37,301 bases of DNA, taken from contig PIVY01000026.1 of assembly GCA_003353795.1 (NCBI GenBank), positions 1 through 37,301 on the forward strand, given 5' to 3'. This document shows positions 1 through 7,773 of this stretch, in pieces. A program made the position numbers and the translations under genes. This stretch comes from a bacterium. GTDB taxonomy: Bacteria > Krumholzibacteriota > Krumholzibacteriia > LZORAL124-64-63. Below the pieces are notes generated by a model that saw only the letters and a list, made by a program, of their open reading frames with translations, was not told the DNA's origin and did no database searches. Position 1 is the stretch's first letter, and each line of letters opens with the position of its first letter.

Positions 1-78
1 CCCACAACCGCCAGATCATCGCCGCCGAGCGGCAGGTCGAGAGCGTCCGCTCCCGGGCCGGCGGCGCGCAATGGAACG
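1..78. repeat. Inverted copy of an internal tolC segment (fold-back at the window edge)
   Basis: Bases 1-78 are the exact reverse complement of bases 686-763, which lie inside the tolC gene. Read on the plus strand they encode the same peptide (begins HNRQIIAAERQ) that tolC encodes on the minus strand. The match stops abruptly between bases 78 and 79, eleven bases before the tolC stop codon. The window therefore starts inside an inverted partial duplication. A chimeric read or assembly fold-back at a contig end is the simplest explanation; a real inverted duplication is possible. The gene that would follow tolC is lost. Confidence 0.9.
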
Positions 79-89
79 TTGACGCAGCA

Positions 90-1730
90 TCACGGGTTGG
101 ACTCCTCGGCGGGAATGGCGTCGCCCAGCGGACCGGGATAGGCGCCGGCAGTGAGACGGCGTAGCGTGGCGGCGGCTCGCGCGGTGCGCACCAGGGCCAG
201 CGAGTAGCGGCGTTGCGCGTCGGCGAGGTCGGCCCCCAGCCGGACGATCTCGAAGGCGGTGGTCTGTCCGCTGCGGAACTGTAGCGAACCGATGCGGACC
301 TGCTCCAGGGACGCGTCGATGCCCTCGGTGGCGAAGGCGAGCCGGCGCTGGCTGCGGTCCAGTTCGCGGTACTGGATCCGCACCTCGGCGGCGAGTTCCC
401 GACGCAGCGCCTCGACCTGCATCTCGGCGCGCACCACCTCTGCGTCGAGGCGGTCGCGCTCGCCGGCGGTGGAGCCGCCGCCGATGGGCACGCTGAAGCG
501 CATGCCCACGCTCCAGGTGGGATAGTCGCGGCGGAGGGTTTGCTCGACGCTCTCTCCGTAACCGGTGTCCAGGTCGGTTCTCAGGGTGTCGGGGGAGCCG
601 CCGCCGAAGTCGAGGATCACGTCGTTGCCGGTGCCGGCGAGACCACGCCCGCCGAGGCGGCCCACGAGGTCGAGCTGCGGCCGCGCGTTCCATTGCGCGC
701 CGCCGGCCCGGGAGCGGACGCTCTCGACCTGCCGCTCGGCGGCGATGATCTGGCGGTTGTGGGTGTAGGCCAGGGTCAGCAGTCCGTCGAGACCGCCGCC
801 GGGCATGACCGTCGGCGCCGGAGTGTCGAGCGGACGGAATCGCAGTTCGCCGCCGACGGGGCGCCGGCCCATGAGGGTGACCAGCCGGTCCGAGAGGCTG
901 TCGAGGATCTCCTCGCCGTCGAGCACTAGTTGTTCCTGCTCCGCCAGGAAGACCCGCGCGTTGGCCTCGTCGGCGGGGCTGGCCAGACCCGACCGCGCAC
1001 GCGAACGAACCTCCACGAGGAAGCTCGCCGCCTGGTCGCGGATCAGCTTCTGGACCGCAAAATCTCGCTCGGCCGCGAAGAGCGCCCAGTACACCGTCTC
1101 CGCCTCGGCCTGGGTCGCCAGGCGGGCGTCATCGTATCTGGCCTCGGCGCCCTCGCGGTCGCTGACCGCGGCGTCGCGTTCGCTGCTGGTTCCGGGGCCG
1201 AATCCCTGCAGCAACGGCTGCACCAGTTCCAGCTGTCCGTAGGTGTCGATCTGCGGCGAGAGAGTGGCGAAGTTGGAGTTGCTGGTCACGCGCTCGGAGT
1301 TCAGCAGGGCCGTCAGTTCGGTGCCCAGGGGCAGGAGCCAGCGGGCGCCGGCGCCGAGGCGGGTGGATTCGGTCTCGAGCACGTCGGCGCCGGAGAAGAC
1401 CGACGAGCTGGGCTGACTGTTGCCCGCCTGACTGCCCTCGGCAAAGACCTCGGGGTCGAAGATGCCGCCCTCGCGGCGCTCGACTCCCACGGCGGCCTCG
1501 AGATCGGCCCGGGCCACGGCGATGCCGGTGTCGCGGATCAGCGCCTCGGCGATGGCGGTCTCAAGGGTGATCATCTCGCCTGGCATCTCGGCCAGCACGC
1601 GTTGCAGTGCGCTGTCGGGATTGGCGCCACTGAAGACGCCTTGGTCGGCGGCGGTGGCGGCGCAGGCTACGAGGAGGCCTGCCAGCGTGAGCAGGTACGG
1701 CAGATGACGTCTCGGGCGAGTGGCAAACAT
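90..1730 (-). CDS. TolC-family outer-membrane efflux protein
   Basis: This 546-residue protein resembles the outer-membrane channel component of tripartite efflux pumps or type I secretion systems, which forms a trimeric barrel and periplasmic tunnel. The N-terminus has a signal peptide (hydrophobic residues about 11-28). The stretch LLVACAATA contains both a plausible lipobox ending in Cys and a signal peptidase I site, so it may be a lipoprotein like OprM. Two long heptad-rich helical regions with many Ala, Arg, Glu and Gln residues (about residues 180-280 and 410-520) match the duplicated OEP repeat. A typical VQPLLQGFG strand motif lies near residue 170. The ribosome site upstream of the ATG is weak. 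No membrane fusion or inner-membrane pump gene is visible; they would lie beyond the broken end. The family is clear, the substrate is unknown. Confidence 0.9.
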   Translation of the reverse strand: MFATRPRRHLPYLLTLAGLLVACAATAADQGVFSGANPDSALQRVLAEMPGEMITLETAIAEALIRDTGIAVARADLEAAVGVERREGGIFDPEVFAEGSQAGNSQPSSSVFSGADVLETESTRLGAGARWLLPLGTELTALLNSERVTSNSNFATLSPQIDTYGQLELVQPLLQGFGPGTSSERDAAVSDREGAEARYDDARLATQAEAETVYWALFAAERDFAVQKLIRDQAASFLVEVRSRARSGLASPADEANARVFLAEQEQLVLDGEEILDSLSDRLVTLMGRRPVGGELRFRPLDTPAPTVMPGGGLDGLLTLAYTHNRQIIAAERQVESVRSRAGGAQWNARPQLDLVGRLGGRGLAGTGNDVILDFGGGSPDTLRTDLDTGYGESVEQTLRRDYPTWSVGMRFSVPIGGGSTAGERDRLDAEVVRAEMQVEALRRELAAEVRIQYRELDRSQRRLAFATEGIDASLEQVRIGSLQFRSGQTTAFEIVRLGADLADAQRRYSLALVRTARAAATLRRLTAGAYPGPLGDAIPAEESNP

Positions 1731-1844
1731 GGTCGTGAAGCTTCCCCGGTGCAGGTTTGGCGGCCGGATAGCAATCTAATTCGCCAAGGTAGTGCGGATC
1801 AAGGCCTGACGCATGTACGCCGATCGTGGATTCGCCGTCAAGAG

Positions 1845-1879
1845 AAGGGCGGCGACCCCGCTGAGGATCGCCGCCCCTT
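1845..1879 (-). terminator. Hairpin terminator candidate downstream of the HDOD gene
   Basis: An 11-base arm at 1845-1855 pairs with 1868-1879 with a single bulged C, giving a very GC-rich stem with a 12-base loop. It lies about 20 bases past the stop of the minus-strand HDOD gene. On the minus strand it is followed by CTCTTGA, a poor T-tract, so termination is plausible but not certain. Confidence 0.5.
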
Positions 1880-1900
1880 GACCGCCCGTCCTGCCACGGA

Positions 1901-2788
1901 TCAGTCCAGCAACTTGAGAATCTCCAGCGATTCCTCGAACTCCTCGCGCGACCGCTCGACGACCTCGCTGGCCGCGTCGGGCGTCAGGTCCACCAGTTTG
2001 GCGGCATCGGACGAATGCTGGCGTGCGGCCACGGCGCCGGGGCAACCGGCTTCCATGTGGTAGCTGAAGTAGTCGGCCAGGTGTACCAGCGCGGCGAGTT
2101 CGGCGTGGCGGCTGGCGGCCTCGGGGTCGTGATGACAGGCCACGGCCTCGACCACGGGCGCTGGAAAGTCCCAGGCGCGGAACAGCGCCCGCCCGATGGT
2201 GGCGTGGTTGATGGGGAAGAGGACCTCTTCGCAGGCGCGCCAGGTGAGTTGCTGCTCACCGGCGGCGCGGGTGAGGTCGTCGACGTCCTCGGGAAAGTGC
2301 TGCAGCATGACCAGCTTGCCGGTGTCGTGGAGCAGACCGGCCACGAAGGCGTCCTCGGGCTCGCAGCGGCCGAGAACCATGGACATCTGCTTGGCCACGC
2401 AAGAGACCCCGATGCTGTGGCGCCAGAATTCCTCGAGGTTGAATGACGCCGCGGCCGATTCCATGCCCTTGAACTGCTCGAACACCGACACCGCCAGCGC
2501 GGCTGAACGCACCGCCTGGAAGCCCATGATGATCACGGCCCGGCTGATGGTGGAGGTCTGCGACGGTCGGCCGTAGAAGGCGCTGTTGACCAGCTTGAGG
2601 ATCTTGGCGGTGAGAGCCTGGTCCTTGCCGATCACGTCGGCCAGCTCGCTGACCTGGGTGTCGGGATCCTGCATGCGGGCGAAGAGCTCGCGGAACACCA
2701 CCGGCAACGTGGGCAGATCGCCGACGAACTGCTTCAGCTCCCGGGGGTGGAGATCCATCAAGGACTTGTGTGGGGCCGCGACGGACAC
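1901..2788 (-). CDS. HDOD-domain signalling protein
   Basis: A 295-residue soluble protein carrying one HDOD domain at about residues 20-220. HDOD is a degenerate relative of the HD-GYP phosphodiesterase fold used in bacterial signalling and stress control. Visible hallmarks are LPTLPVVFRELF near residue 25, the helix ending LVNSAFYGR near 67-73, the block ISRAVIIMGFQAVRSAAL (81-97) and an HDTGK motif at 154-158. No output domain is fused. The start is GTG at 2788, with a good GGAGGA site 5-6 bases upstream. It follows selD by 81 bases on the same strand and may be cotranscribed with it; the link is positional only. Confidence 0.88.
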   Translation of the reverse strand: MSVAAPHKSLMDLHPRELKQFVGDLPTLPVVFRELFARMQDPDTQVSELADVIGKDQALTAKILKLVNSAFYGRPSQTSTISRAVIIMGFQAVRSAALAVSVFEQFKGMESAAASFNLEEFWRHSIGVSCVAKQMSMVLGRCEPEDAFVAGLLHDTGKLVMLQHFPEDVDDLTRAAGEQQLTWRACEEVLFPINHATIGRALFRAWDFPAPVVEAVACHHDPEAASRHAELAALVHLADYFSYHMEAGCPGAVAARQHSSDAAKLVDLTPDAASEVVERSREEFEESLEILKLLD

Positions 2789-2869
2789 GGTGCTCCTCCG
2801 GAATCGGGGCGACGACGCGATTCCCTTGCGTGATCGACCCGGATTCCGGCGGCTTGAGGCGGAAATCGC

Positions 2870-3922
2870 CTATGAGAAGGTGAGATACGGCCCGTCGCCG
2901 GTCCGCTCGCGGACCTCGCCGACGATCTCGGCGCAGAGTGCGCCGGCCGCCAGCACGGCCGCCTGCATGGCCTCGACACGGTTGGCCGGGACCGCGATCA
3001 ACAACCCGCCACTGGTTTGCGGGTCGTTCATGAGACCGACGGTGCCGGCATCCAGTTCGGGCGCGAAGACGATCGCATCGCCCGTGAACGCCGCATTGGC
3101 CTTGGTGCCGCCGCAGGTGAAGCCGTCGGCGCAGAGGCGCGCCGCATCCGGCAACTGGGGGACCGAACCGGCGTCGATGGCCAGTTGCACGCCGGCGCCG
3201 CGGGCCATCTCCAGCCCGTGGCCCGTGATCCCGAAGCCGGTGACGTCGGTGCAGGCGGTGGCGCCCAGGTCGTGCAGCAGGGTGCCGACCCCGTTGAGCG
3301 CGGTCATGCAGGCGACGAGCGCCTGGTAGCCGGCCGCGTCGAGCTTGCCCGCCCGGTTGGCCGCCACCAGGGCGCCGGTGCCGAGGGGCTTGGTGAGCAC
3401 CAGTCGATCGCCGGGCCTGGCCGTGCTGTTGCGCAGGATCCTGTCCGGATGAACGGTGCCGGTCACCGCGAGACCGAACTTGACCTCGCTGTCGCGGACG
3501 GTGTGGCCGCCCGCGACGACGCAGCCGGCCTCGCTGCAGACCTCGGCCGAACCGGCGAGGATCTCGCCGAGGACCGAGGCCGGCAGTTCGTTCTGGGGGT
3601 AGCCGGTGAGATTGAGTGCGGTGAGCGGCACGCCGCCCATGGCGTAGACGTCGCTCAGGGAATTGGCCGCCGCCACGCGACCGAACGTGCGGGCGTCGTC
3701 CACCACGGGAGTGATGAAATCGGCGGTCACCACCAGGGCGCGCTCGGCGTCCAGACGGTAGACCCCGGCGTCGTCGGATGTGTCGAATCCGACCAGGAGA
3801 TCCGGCGATGTGGCGCCCGCGAGGGGCTTGAGCAGTCCGTCCAGGTCCCCTGGACTCAGTTTGGCCGCTCAGCCGGCGCTCTTGGCGAATTTCGTGAGGC
3901 GGAACTGTTCGGAGCCGGACAT
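2870..3922 (-). CDS. selD: Selenide, water dikinase (selenophosphate synthetase), selenocysteine-containing
   Basis: SelD makes selenophosphate from selenide and ATP, the selenium donor for Sec-tRNA and for selenouridine. From the ATG at 3922 the frame runs 350 codons, the normal SelD length, but codon 18 (bases 3871-3869) is TGA. The context is KSAG-U-AAK followed by LSPGDL. This is the catalytic loop where E. coli SelD has Cys17 and Lys20; here U18 and K21 fill the same places. Downstream are family blocks: VTADFITPVVDD, the AAANSLSDVYAMGG helix, VVAGGHTV, TDVTGFGITGHGLEMA and NDPQTSGGLL. A SECIS-like hairpin follows the UGA. A naive call would begin at base 3733 and lack the catalytic residue. 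The ribosome site (AGGG) is weak. I read this as Sec decoding, not as a pseudogene. Confidence 0.93.
3839..3855 (-). promoter_or_regulatory. Bacterial SECIS-like hairpin in selD
   Basis: On the minus strand the in-frame UGA (3871-3869) is followed after 13 bases by a six-pair stem GTCCAG/CTGGAC (3855-3850 with 3844-3839) enclosing the loop GGGAC. The loop begins 19 bases after the UGA and opens with G, which fits the bacterial SECIS consensus (loop roughly 16-37 bases from UGA, G among its first two bases). It would bind the Sec elongation factor SelB. Confidence 0.8.
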
Positions 3923-4146
3923 GGAGTCATCCCTGGTTTCGCTTGCGTGAGGTCGTGTCGGTCGAGACAATGTCCGCCAGGTGATCGCGGGTGTCAATAT
4001 TCGACGCGCGGTGCCGATACCCGGGATTGCGCCACGTCTTCATCCCATCGAGGTCCGCCAGCGTGACAGCCGAGAAGCGAACCGTCCTGGATACCGCCGA
4101 TTCCACCCGCCGGCACGGTGGCGACCGTCGGCGTCGGGCCACGCCC

Positions 4147-4530
4147 ATGTTCTCACGCTTCACTCTGCGCGGCCGCCGCACCCGCCACCGGCGCGACTCC
4201 GACATGCTCTATGGTCGCTACATCGATCGCAGCACCGGCCGTCATCTGGCGCTGATCCTGCTGATGATGGTGTTCATCACCCTGGATGCCATGTCGACCC
4301 TGTACATCATCGACAACGGCGGCAACGAGGTGAATCCGATCATGGAGCGTGCCCTGCAGCGCGGCGTGGGCTGGTTCCTGATGGTCAAGCTGGGACCGCT
4401 GCCCGTCGCGTTCCTGTTGCTGTCGATCCACCGCTACTTCACCTGGGTTCGCTGGGCGCTCGTGGGCCTGGTGCTGGTGTACGGGACCCTGGCGATCTAC
4501 CACATCTCGTTGCTGATGAAGATCCACTGA
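4147..4530 (+). CDS. Small integral membrane protein, DUF5658-like
   Basis: A protein of about 127 residues with a basic, Arg-rich N-terminus (cytoplasmic by the positive-inside rule) and three to four hydrophobic segments. The pattern, an N-terminal TM with TLDAMSTLYII, a short NGGNEVNPIME loop, then two further helices, resembles the DUF5658 family of unknown function. I chose the ATG at 4147; an in-frame ATG at 4204 is equally possible. The open frame extends further upstream to about 3991, but that part is Arg-rich, low-complexity and unlikely to be translated. It is divergent from selD and about 90 bases ahead of the arsR-type gene. Function not known. Confidence 0.65.
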   Translation: MFSRFTLRGRRTRHRRDSDMLYGRYIDRSTGRHLALILLMMVFITLDAMSTLYIIDNGGNEVNPIMERALQRGVGWFLMVKLGPLPVAFLLLSIHRYFTWVRWALVGLVLVYGTLAIYHISLLMKIH

Positions 4531-4573
4531 CGTGGCGGGGCCAGCCTCGGCGGGATCCGGTTCGCCATGGCGC

Positions 4574-4603
4574 TTGACTATTTGGCCAAATAGCCAATAT
4601 TGG
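4574..4603 (+). promoter_or_regulatory. Promoter with two tandem palindromic operators for the ArsR-type regulator
   Basis: A -35-like TTGACT (4574-4579) is followed by a perfect 12-base palindrome ATTTGGCCAAAT (4580-4591) and, two bases later, by a perfect 10-base palindrome CCAATATTGG (4594-4603). The second overlaps where a -10 box would fall. A strong GGAGGT site (4609-4614) and the regulator's ATG (4622) follow. Palindromes between or over the promoter boxes fit autoregulation by a dimeric ArsR/SmtB repressor. Confidence 0.75.
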
Positions 4604-4621
4604 TCGGTGGAGGTATCGAAC

Positions 4622-4957
4622 ATGGATACTGCGACTCGCGACCGCTTCCACCGCCACGCCCGCGTCTTCAAGGCCCTCGGCCACGGCACCCGCCTGTTCA
4701 TGGTGCGCGAGCTGGGTCGGGGCGAGCGGTGCGTGCAGGACCTGCAGCAACTCGTGGGATCGGATATCTCCACCATCAGCAAGCATCTCTCGGTGCTGCG
4801 CGAGGCGGGACTGGTGCGCGACGACCGCCGCGGCAACCAGGTGTTCTACAGCCTCTCGGCCCCGTGCGTGCTCGAGTTCATGACCTGCGTCGAGGGCGTG
4901 GCCGACGGCGGCGCGCCGCAGGCTCTCCTGGAGGCCCCGCCGGGAGCAGGATCGTGA
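4622..4957 (+). CDS. ArsR/SmtB-family transcriptional repressor
   Basis: A 111-residue winged-helix regulator of the ArsR/SmtB family, whose members leave DNA when they bind arsenite, antimonite or metals. Helix-turn-helix residues are seen in LQQLVGSDISTISKHLSVLREAGLV (about 41-65), followed by the wing DDRRGNQVFYSL. Cys37 in ERCVQDL sits near the position of the ELCVCDL metal motif, and Cys82 and Cys89 lie near the C-terminus, so the inducer could be an arsenical bound by three thiols (inference). The ATG at 4622 has an ideal GGAGGT site seven bases upstream; the open frame reaches 4532 but that would pass through the operator. The stop overlaps the next gene's start by four bases (GTGA), so it heads an operon. 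Confidence 0.9.
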   Translation: MDTATRDRFHRHARVFKALGHGTRLFMVRELGRGERCVQDLQQLVGSDISTISKHLSVLREAGLVRDDRRGNQVFYSLSAPCVLEFMTCVEGVADGGAPQALLEAPPGAGS

Positions 4958-6249
4958 GCCTGCGTACGCAGTGGAAGCCGTTGTTCTGGCTGGCCGTCGC
5001 CTTCGCGGCCTGCTGGTGGTTGCCCGTTGGGCAGGCGCGGTTCGACCAGGCGCTGGGCGAAGCTCTGGCGCTGGTGCGCTGGTATGCGCGGGAGCACGTT
5101 ATCTTCTGCCTCTTGCCGGCGTTCTGGATCGCCGGCGCCATCGGCACGTTCCTGAGCCAGCAGTCGGTCATGCGATACCTCGGACCTTCGGCGCCCAAGG
5201 CCGTGGCCTACGGCGTGGCGGCGGTGTCGGGAACCGTGCTGGCTGTCTGTTCGTGCACCGTGCTGCCGTTATTCGCAGGGATCTACGCCATGGGCGCCGG
5301 GCTCGGACCGGCCACGGCATTTCTCTACAGCGGACCGGCGATCAACGTGCTGGCCGTGGTGCTCACCGCGCAGGTGCTCGGACCGCAGTTGGGGGCGGCC
5401 CGGGCGCTGGGCGCGGTGGTGTTCGCGGTGATGATCGGCCTCGTGATGGCCCTGGTGTTCCGGCGCAGCGAGAGCGAGCGGCAGTCGGTGGCCCTGCAAA
5501 CGCCGCCCGAGGACCCGGCGCGACCGCTGTGGCAGAACGCGCTGGTGATCGCGTCGCTGATCCTGGTGCTGGTGGCGGCCACCTGGGGGCCGGGCGACCG
5601 GCCGGGGTGCTGTCAGTCGGTGGTTCATGGCGTGAAGTGGTGGATCGTCGGAGGGCTGGCGGCGCTTCTGGGTGTGCAGCTGGCAGCGTGGTTCGCGGCG
5701 CCGCGCGCACGGCTGGTGGCCGTGGCCGTGGCCGTGGCGGCGCTGGCGGTCGCCACGTCGCGACCGGAACTGCCATTCCTGGCCGGGGTGGTCGGATTGG
5801 CATACGTGACCGCCGGCCGCGACGGCGAGCTGGGCGACTGGTTCGATCAGAGCTGGCAGTTCACCAAGCAGATCCTGCCCTTGCTGCTCGGCGGCGTGCT
5901 GGTCGCCGGATTCCTGCTGGGGCGGCCGGGGACCGAGGGCGTGGTGCCGGCCGTGTGGGTCGCCGATGCCGTGGGCGGCAATGGCCTGGGCGCCAATCTG
6001 TTCGCCGCCGTGGTGGGCGCGTTCATGTACTTCGCCACGCTCACCGAGGTGCCTATCCTGCAGGGATTGCTCGGCAGCGGCATGGGACAGGGGCCGGCGC
6101 TGGCGCTGCTGCTGGCCGGTCCCGCTCTGAGCTTGCCAAACATGCTGGTGATCGCCAGCGTGATGGGCTGGAAGAAGACGTCGGTATTCGTGGTGCTGGT
6201 GGTGGTGATGGCCACCGTGACCGGGCTCCTTTTCGGAGCCCTCGCCTAG
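4954..6249 (+). CDS. DUF318/ArsP-like permease
   Basis: A 431-residue polytopic membrane protein with about ten hydrophobic segments. It belongs to the DUF318 permease family, which includes the methylarsenite exporter ArsP. The family signature is visible: VLAVCSCTVLPLFAGIYAMGAG (Cys99 and Cys101), then ATAFLYSGPAINVLAV, and near the C-terminus a second half with MYFATLTEVPILQGLLGSGMGQGPALALLLAGPALSLPNM. A central soluble stretch after residue 165 includes a CC pair (PGCCQS). The GTG start at 4954 overlaps the arsR stop, implying translational coupling. Co-occurrence with the small thioredoxin, ArsF-like and ArsG-like genes points to efflux of an organic or trivalent arsenical. The exact substrate is inferred. 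Confidence 0.85.
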   Translation: MSLRTQWKPLFWLAVAFAACWWLPVGQARFDQALGEALALVRWYAREHVIFCLLPAFWIAGAIGTFLSQQSVMRYLGPSAPKAVAYGVAAVSGTVLAVCSCTVLPLFAGIYAMGAGLGPATAFLYSGPAINVLAVVLTAQVLGPQLGAARALGAVVFAVMIGLVMALVFRRSESERQSVALQTPPEDPARPLWQNALVIASLILVLVAATWGPGDRPGCCQSVVHGVKWWIVGGLAALLGVQLAAWFAAPRARLVAVAVAVAALAVATSRPELPFLAGVVGLAYVTAGRDGELGDWFDQSWQFTKQILPLLLGGVLVAGFLLGRPGTEGVVPAVWVADAVGGNGLGANLFAAVVGAFMYFATLTEVPILQGLLGSGMGQGPALALLLAGPALSLPNMLVIASVMGWKKTSVFVVLVVVMATVTGLLFGALA

Positions 6250-6259
6250 GGGTTGGAAG

Positions 6260-6490
6260 ATGAAGGTATCGATCCTCGGCACCGGCTGCGCCAAGTGCGA
6301 CAAGCTGTATGCCACCACGCGCCAGGCGCTCGACGAACTGGGTCTGGACGCCGAACTGGAGAAGGTCTCGGGCATCCAGGAGATCCTGGCGTTCGGGGTG
6401 ATGATGACGCCGGCGCTGGCCGTCGACGGCGAGATCAAGGTCGTGGGCAAGGTGCCCGCGCTCGATGAGATCAAGGAGATGTTGTCGTGA
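6260..6490 (+). CDS. Small thioredoxin-fold redox protein (Thioredoxin_3 type)
   Basis: A 76-residue minimal thioredoxin-like protein. The sequence opens MKVSILGTGCAKCDKL, with the redox pair Cys10-Ala-Lys-Cys13, and has a cis-proline-type MMTPALAVDG segment at 48-56 (Pro51). Then comes KVVGKVPALDEIKEML, typical of the MTH895-like family. It has no signal peptide, so it should be cytoplasmic. It lies 10 bases after the permease and overlaps the next gene by four bases (GTGA). Such proteins accompany DUF318 permeases and probably supply or shuttle thiols for arsenical or metal handling; that role is inference. Confidence 0.88.
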   Translation: MKVSILGTGCAKCDKLYATTRQALDELGLDAELEKVSGIQEILAFGVMMTPALAVDGEIKVVGKVPALDEIKEMLS

Positions 6491-6972
6491 ACGTGAAGGC
6501 AATCGTGACCGGAGCTTTGTTACTTCTGGCCGTGGCCGGCGTGGCCTACGTGTTGATCGGCGGCGAGGGCTCGGACGAATCCGCGGCGCCGGCGCAGGTG
6601 GCCGAGGGCGGCCTGCCCGACGACGGAGTGGTGGTTTATTACTTCCACGGAAACAAGCGCTGTATGACGTGTAACAAGATGGAGGCGCTGGCGGCCGAGG
6701 TGCTCTACGACCAGTTCGGCGAGCAGCTACGCGGCGGGACGGTGGTGTTCAAGATCGTGAACATCGAGACCGACCTGACGCGCCACTTTGTTGAGGACTT
6801 TGAGATGACCAACCGCTGCGTGGTCATGCAGGAGCGTCGCGACGGTGAGGATGGCGACTGGCGCCGTCTCGACGAGGTGTGGGCGAAGATCTCCGACGAC
6901 GACGAGTACACCGCCTACATCGCCGAGAACCTCGACGCCTGTCTCGACAACCTCGGTATGGACGCCGGCTGA
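6487..6972 (+). CDS. ArsF-family protein (nitrophenyl-arsenical reductase subunit-like)
   Basis: A 161-residue protein with an N-terminal membrane anchor or uncleaved signal (about residues 5-25) and an extracytoplasmic thioredoxin-like domain. The segment VVVYYFHGNKRCMTCNKMEALA (48-69) carries Cys59-Met-Thr-Cys62 in the position of a thioredoxin active site. NRCVVM and LDACLDNLG add further cysteines. This architecture matches the family annotated as ArsF, implicated with ArsE and ArsG in tolerance to aromatic arsenicals. The GTG start at 6487 overlaps the previous stop; its own TGA shares one base with the next ATG (TGATG). The assignment rests on the YYFHG..RC..C motif and gene order. Confidence 0.8.
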   Translation: MNVKAIVTGALLLLAVAGVAYVLIGGEGSDESAAPAQVAEGGLPDDGVVVYYFHGNKRCMTCNKMEALAAEVLYDQFGEQLRGGTVVFKIVNIETDLTRHFVEDFEMTNRCVVMQERRDGEDGDWRRLDEVWAKISDDDEYTAYIAENLDACLDNLGMDAG

Positions 6973-7655
6973 TGCTGGCGTTCCTGGGCACCGCCCTCTG
7001 GCTGGGGATCCTCACGAGCGTGAGCCCCTGTCCGCTGGCGACCAACGTGGCGGCCATGGGATTCATCGGCCGGCGGACCGACAGCGCGCGTGGTGCGCTC
7101 TGGACCGGGCTGCTCTACACGGCCGGGCGGGCGCTGGCGTACTCGGTGCTCGGCGTGGTGCTGATCAACGGCGTGATGGCCGTGCCGGCGGTGTCGGCCT
7201 GGTTGCAGGAGAACATGATCCGGCTGCTGGGGCCGGTGCTGATCGTGACCGGGCTCGTTCTGCTGGAGTGGCTGGCTTTGCCGCGCGGAGGCGGCGGTCG
7301 GTTCAGCGACTGGGTGCAGCGACGGGCGTCGGCCATGGGGTTGGGGGCGGCGTTCTTTCTCGGGGTGATGTTCGCATTGGCGTTCTGTCCCGTGTCAGCG
7401 GCGTTGTTCTTCGGGTCGCTGTTGCCGGTGTGTCTGCAGGCGGGTTCGGGATTCTGGTTGCCGCTGGTCTACGGGATCGGGACGGCATTGCCGGTGCTGG
7501 CGTTCGGGCTGGTGCTGGCGTTTGCGGCGGGGCGCGTGGGCCAGGCATTCGATCGCGTGACATCAATCGAAGCGTGGGCGCGCCGGGTGACCGGGATGGT
7601 CTTTCTGGGTGTGGGGGCCTACTTCACGCTGGCCTATTCGTTGCGGGTTTTCTGA
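6972..7655 (+). CDS. ArsG-family permease (CcdA/DsbD-like membrane protein)
   Basis: A 227-residue membrane protein with six predicted helices, built like the CcdA/DsbD electron-transfer domain. The first helix ends in TSVSPCPLATN (Cys20) and the fourth contains ALAFCPVSAALFFGS (Cys139), the same placement as the two redox cysteines of DsbD's membrane domain. The family is annotated as the ArsG aminobenzylarsenical efflux permease. With an extracytoplasmic CxxC protein directly upstream, passing electrons across the membrane to the ArsF-like protein is at least as plausible as efflux (inference). The ATG at 6972 overlaps the preceding TGA by one base. It is the last gene of the operon; no clear hairpin follows. 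Confidence 0.82.
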   Translation: MLAFLGTALWLGILTSVSPCPLATNVAAMGFIGRRTDSARGALWTGLLYTAGRALAYSVLGVVLINGVMAVPAVSAWLQENMIRLLGPVLIVTGLVLLEWLALPRGGGGRFSDWVQRRASAMGLGAAFFLGVMFALAFCPVSAALFFGSLLPVCLQAGSGFWLPLVYGIGTALPVLAFGLVLAFAAGRVGQAFDRVTSIEAWARRVTGMVFLGVGAYFTLAYSLRVF

Positions 7656-7716
7656 GTTCCTGGGATCGCAGACGCTCCCCGTGATTGGCATTGTCGCGTC
7701 TTCCTGCCCCATCCGG

Positions 7717-7722
7717 TATAAT
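7717..7722 (+). promoter_or_regulatory. -10 box candidate upstream of the beta-helix gene
   Basis: A perfect TATAAT at 7717-7722 lies 51 bases before the ATG at 7774. The best -35 match (TTGTCG, 7691-7696) is 20 bases upstream, a long spacing, so only the -10 is convincing. Confidence 0.5.
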
Positions 7723-7773
7723 CATGATTCGGCGCTCGGCGCACGGCGGATCCTGTCCCGGGGAGGGGATGTC

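Noticed and set aside
2870..3733. selD as a truncated pseudogene or a gene starting at 3733
   Set aside because: The upstream frame encodes the conserved SelD N-terminus with only one TGA, exactly at the catalytic Cys/Sec position.
5716..5750. Short tandem GCCGTG repeats in the permease gene
   Set aside because: They encode an alternating Val-Ala stretch of a transmembrane helix and are explained by codon bias.
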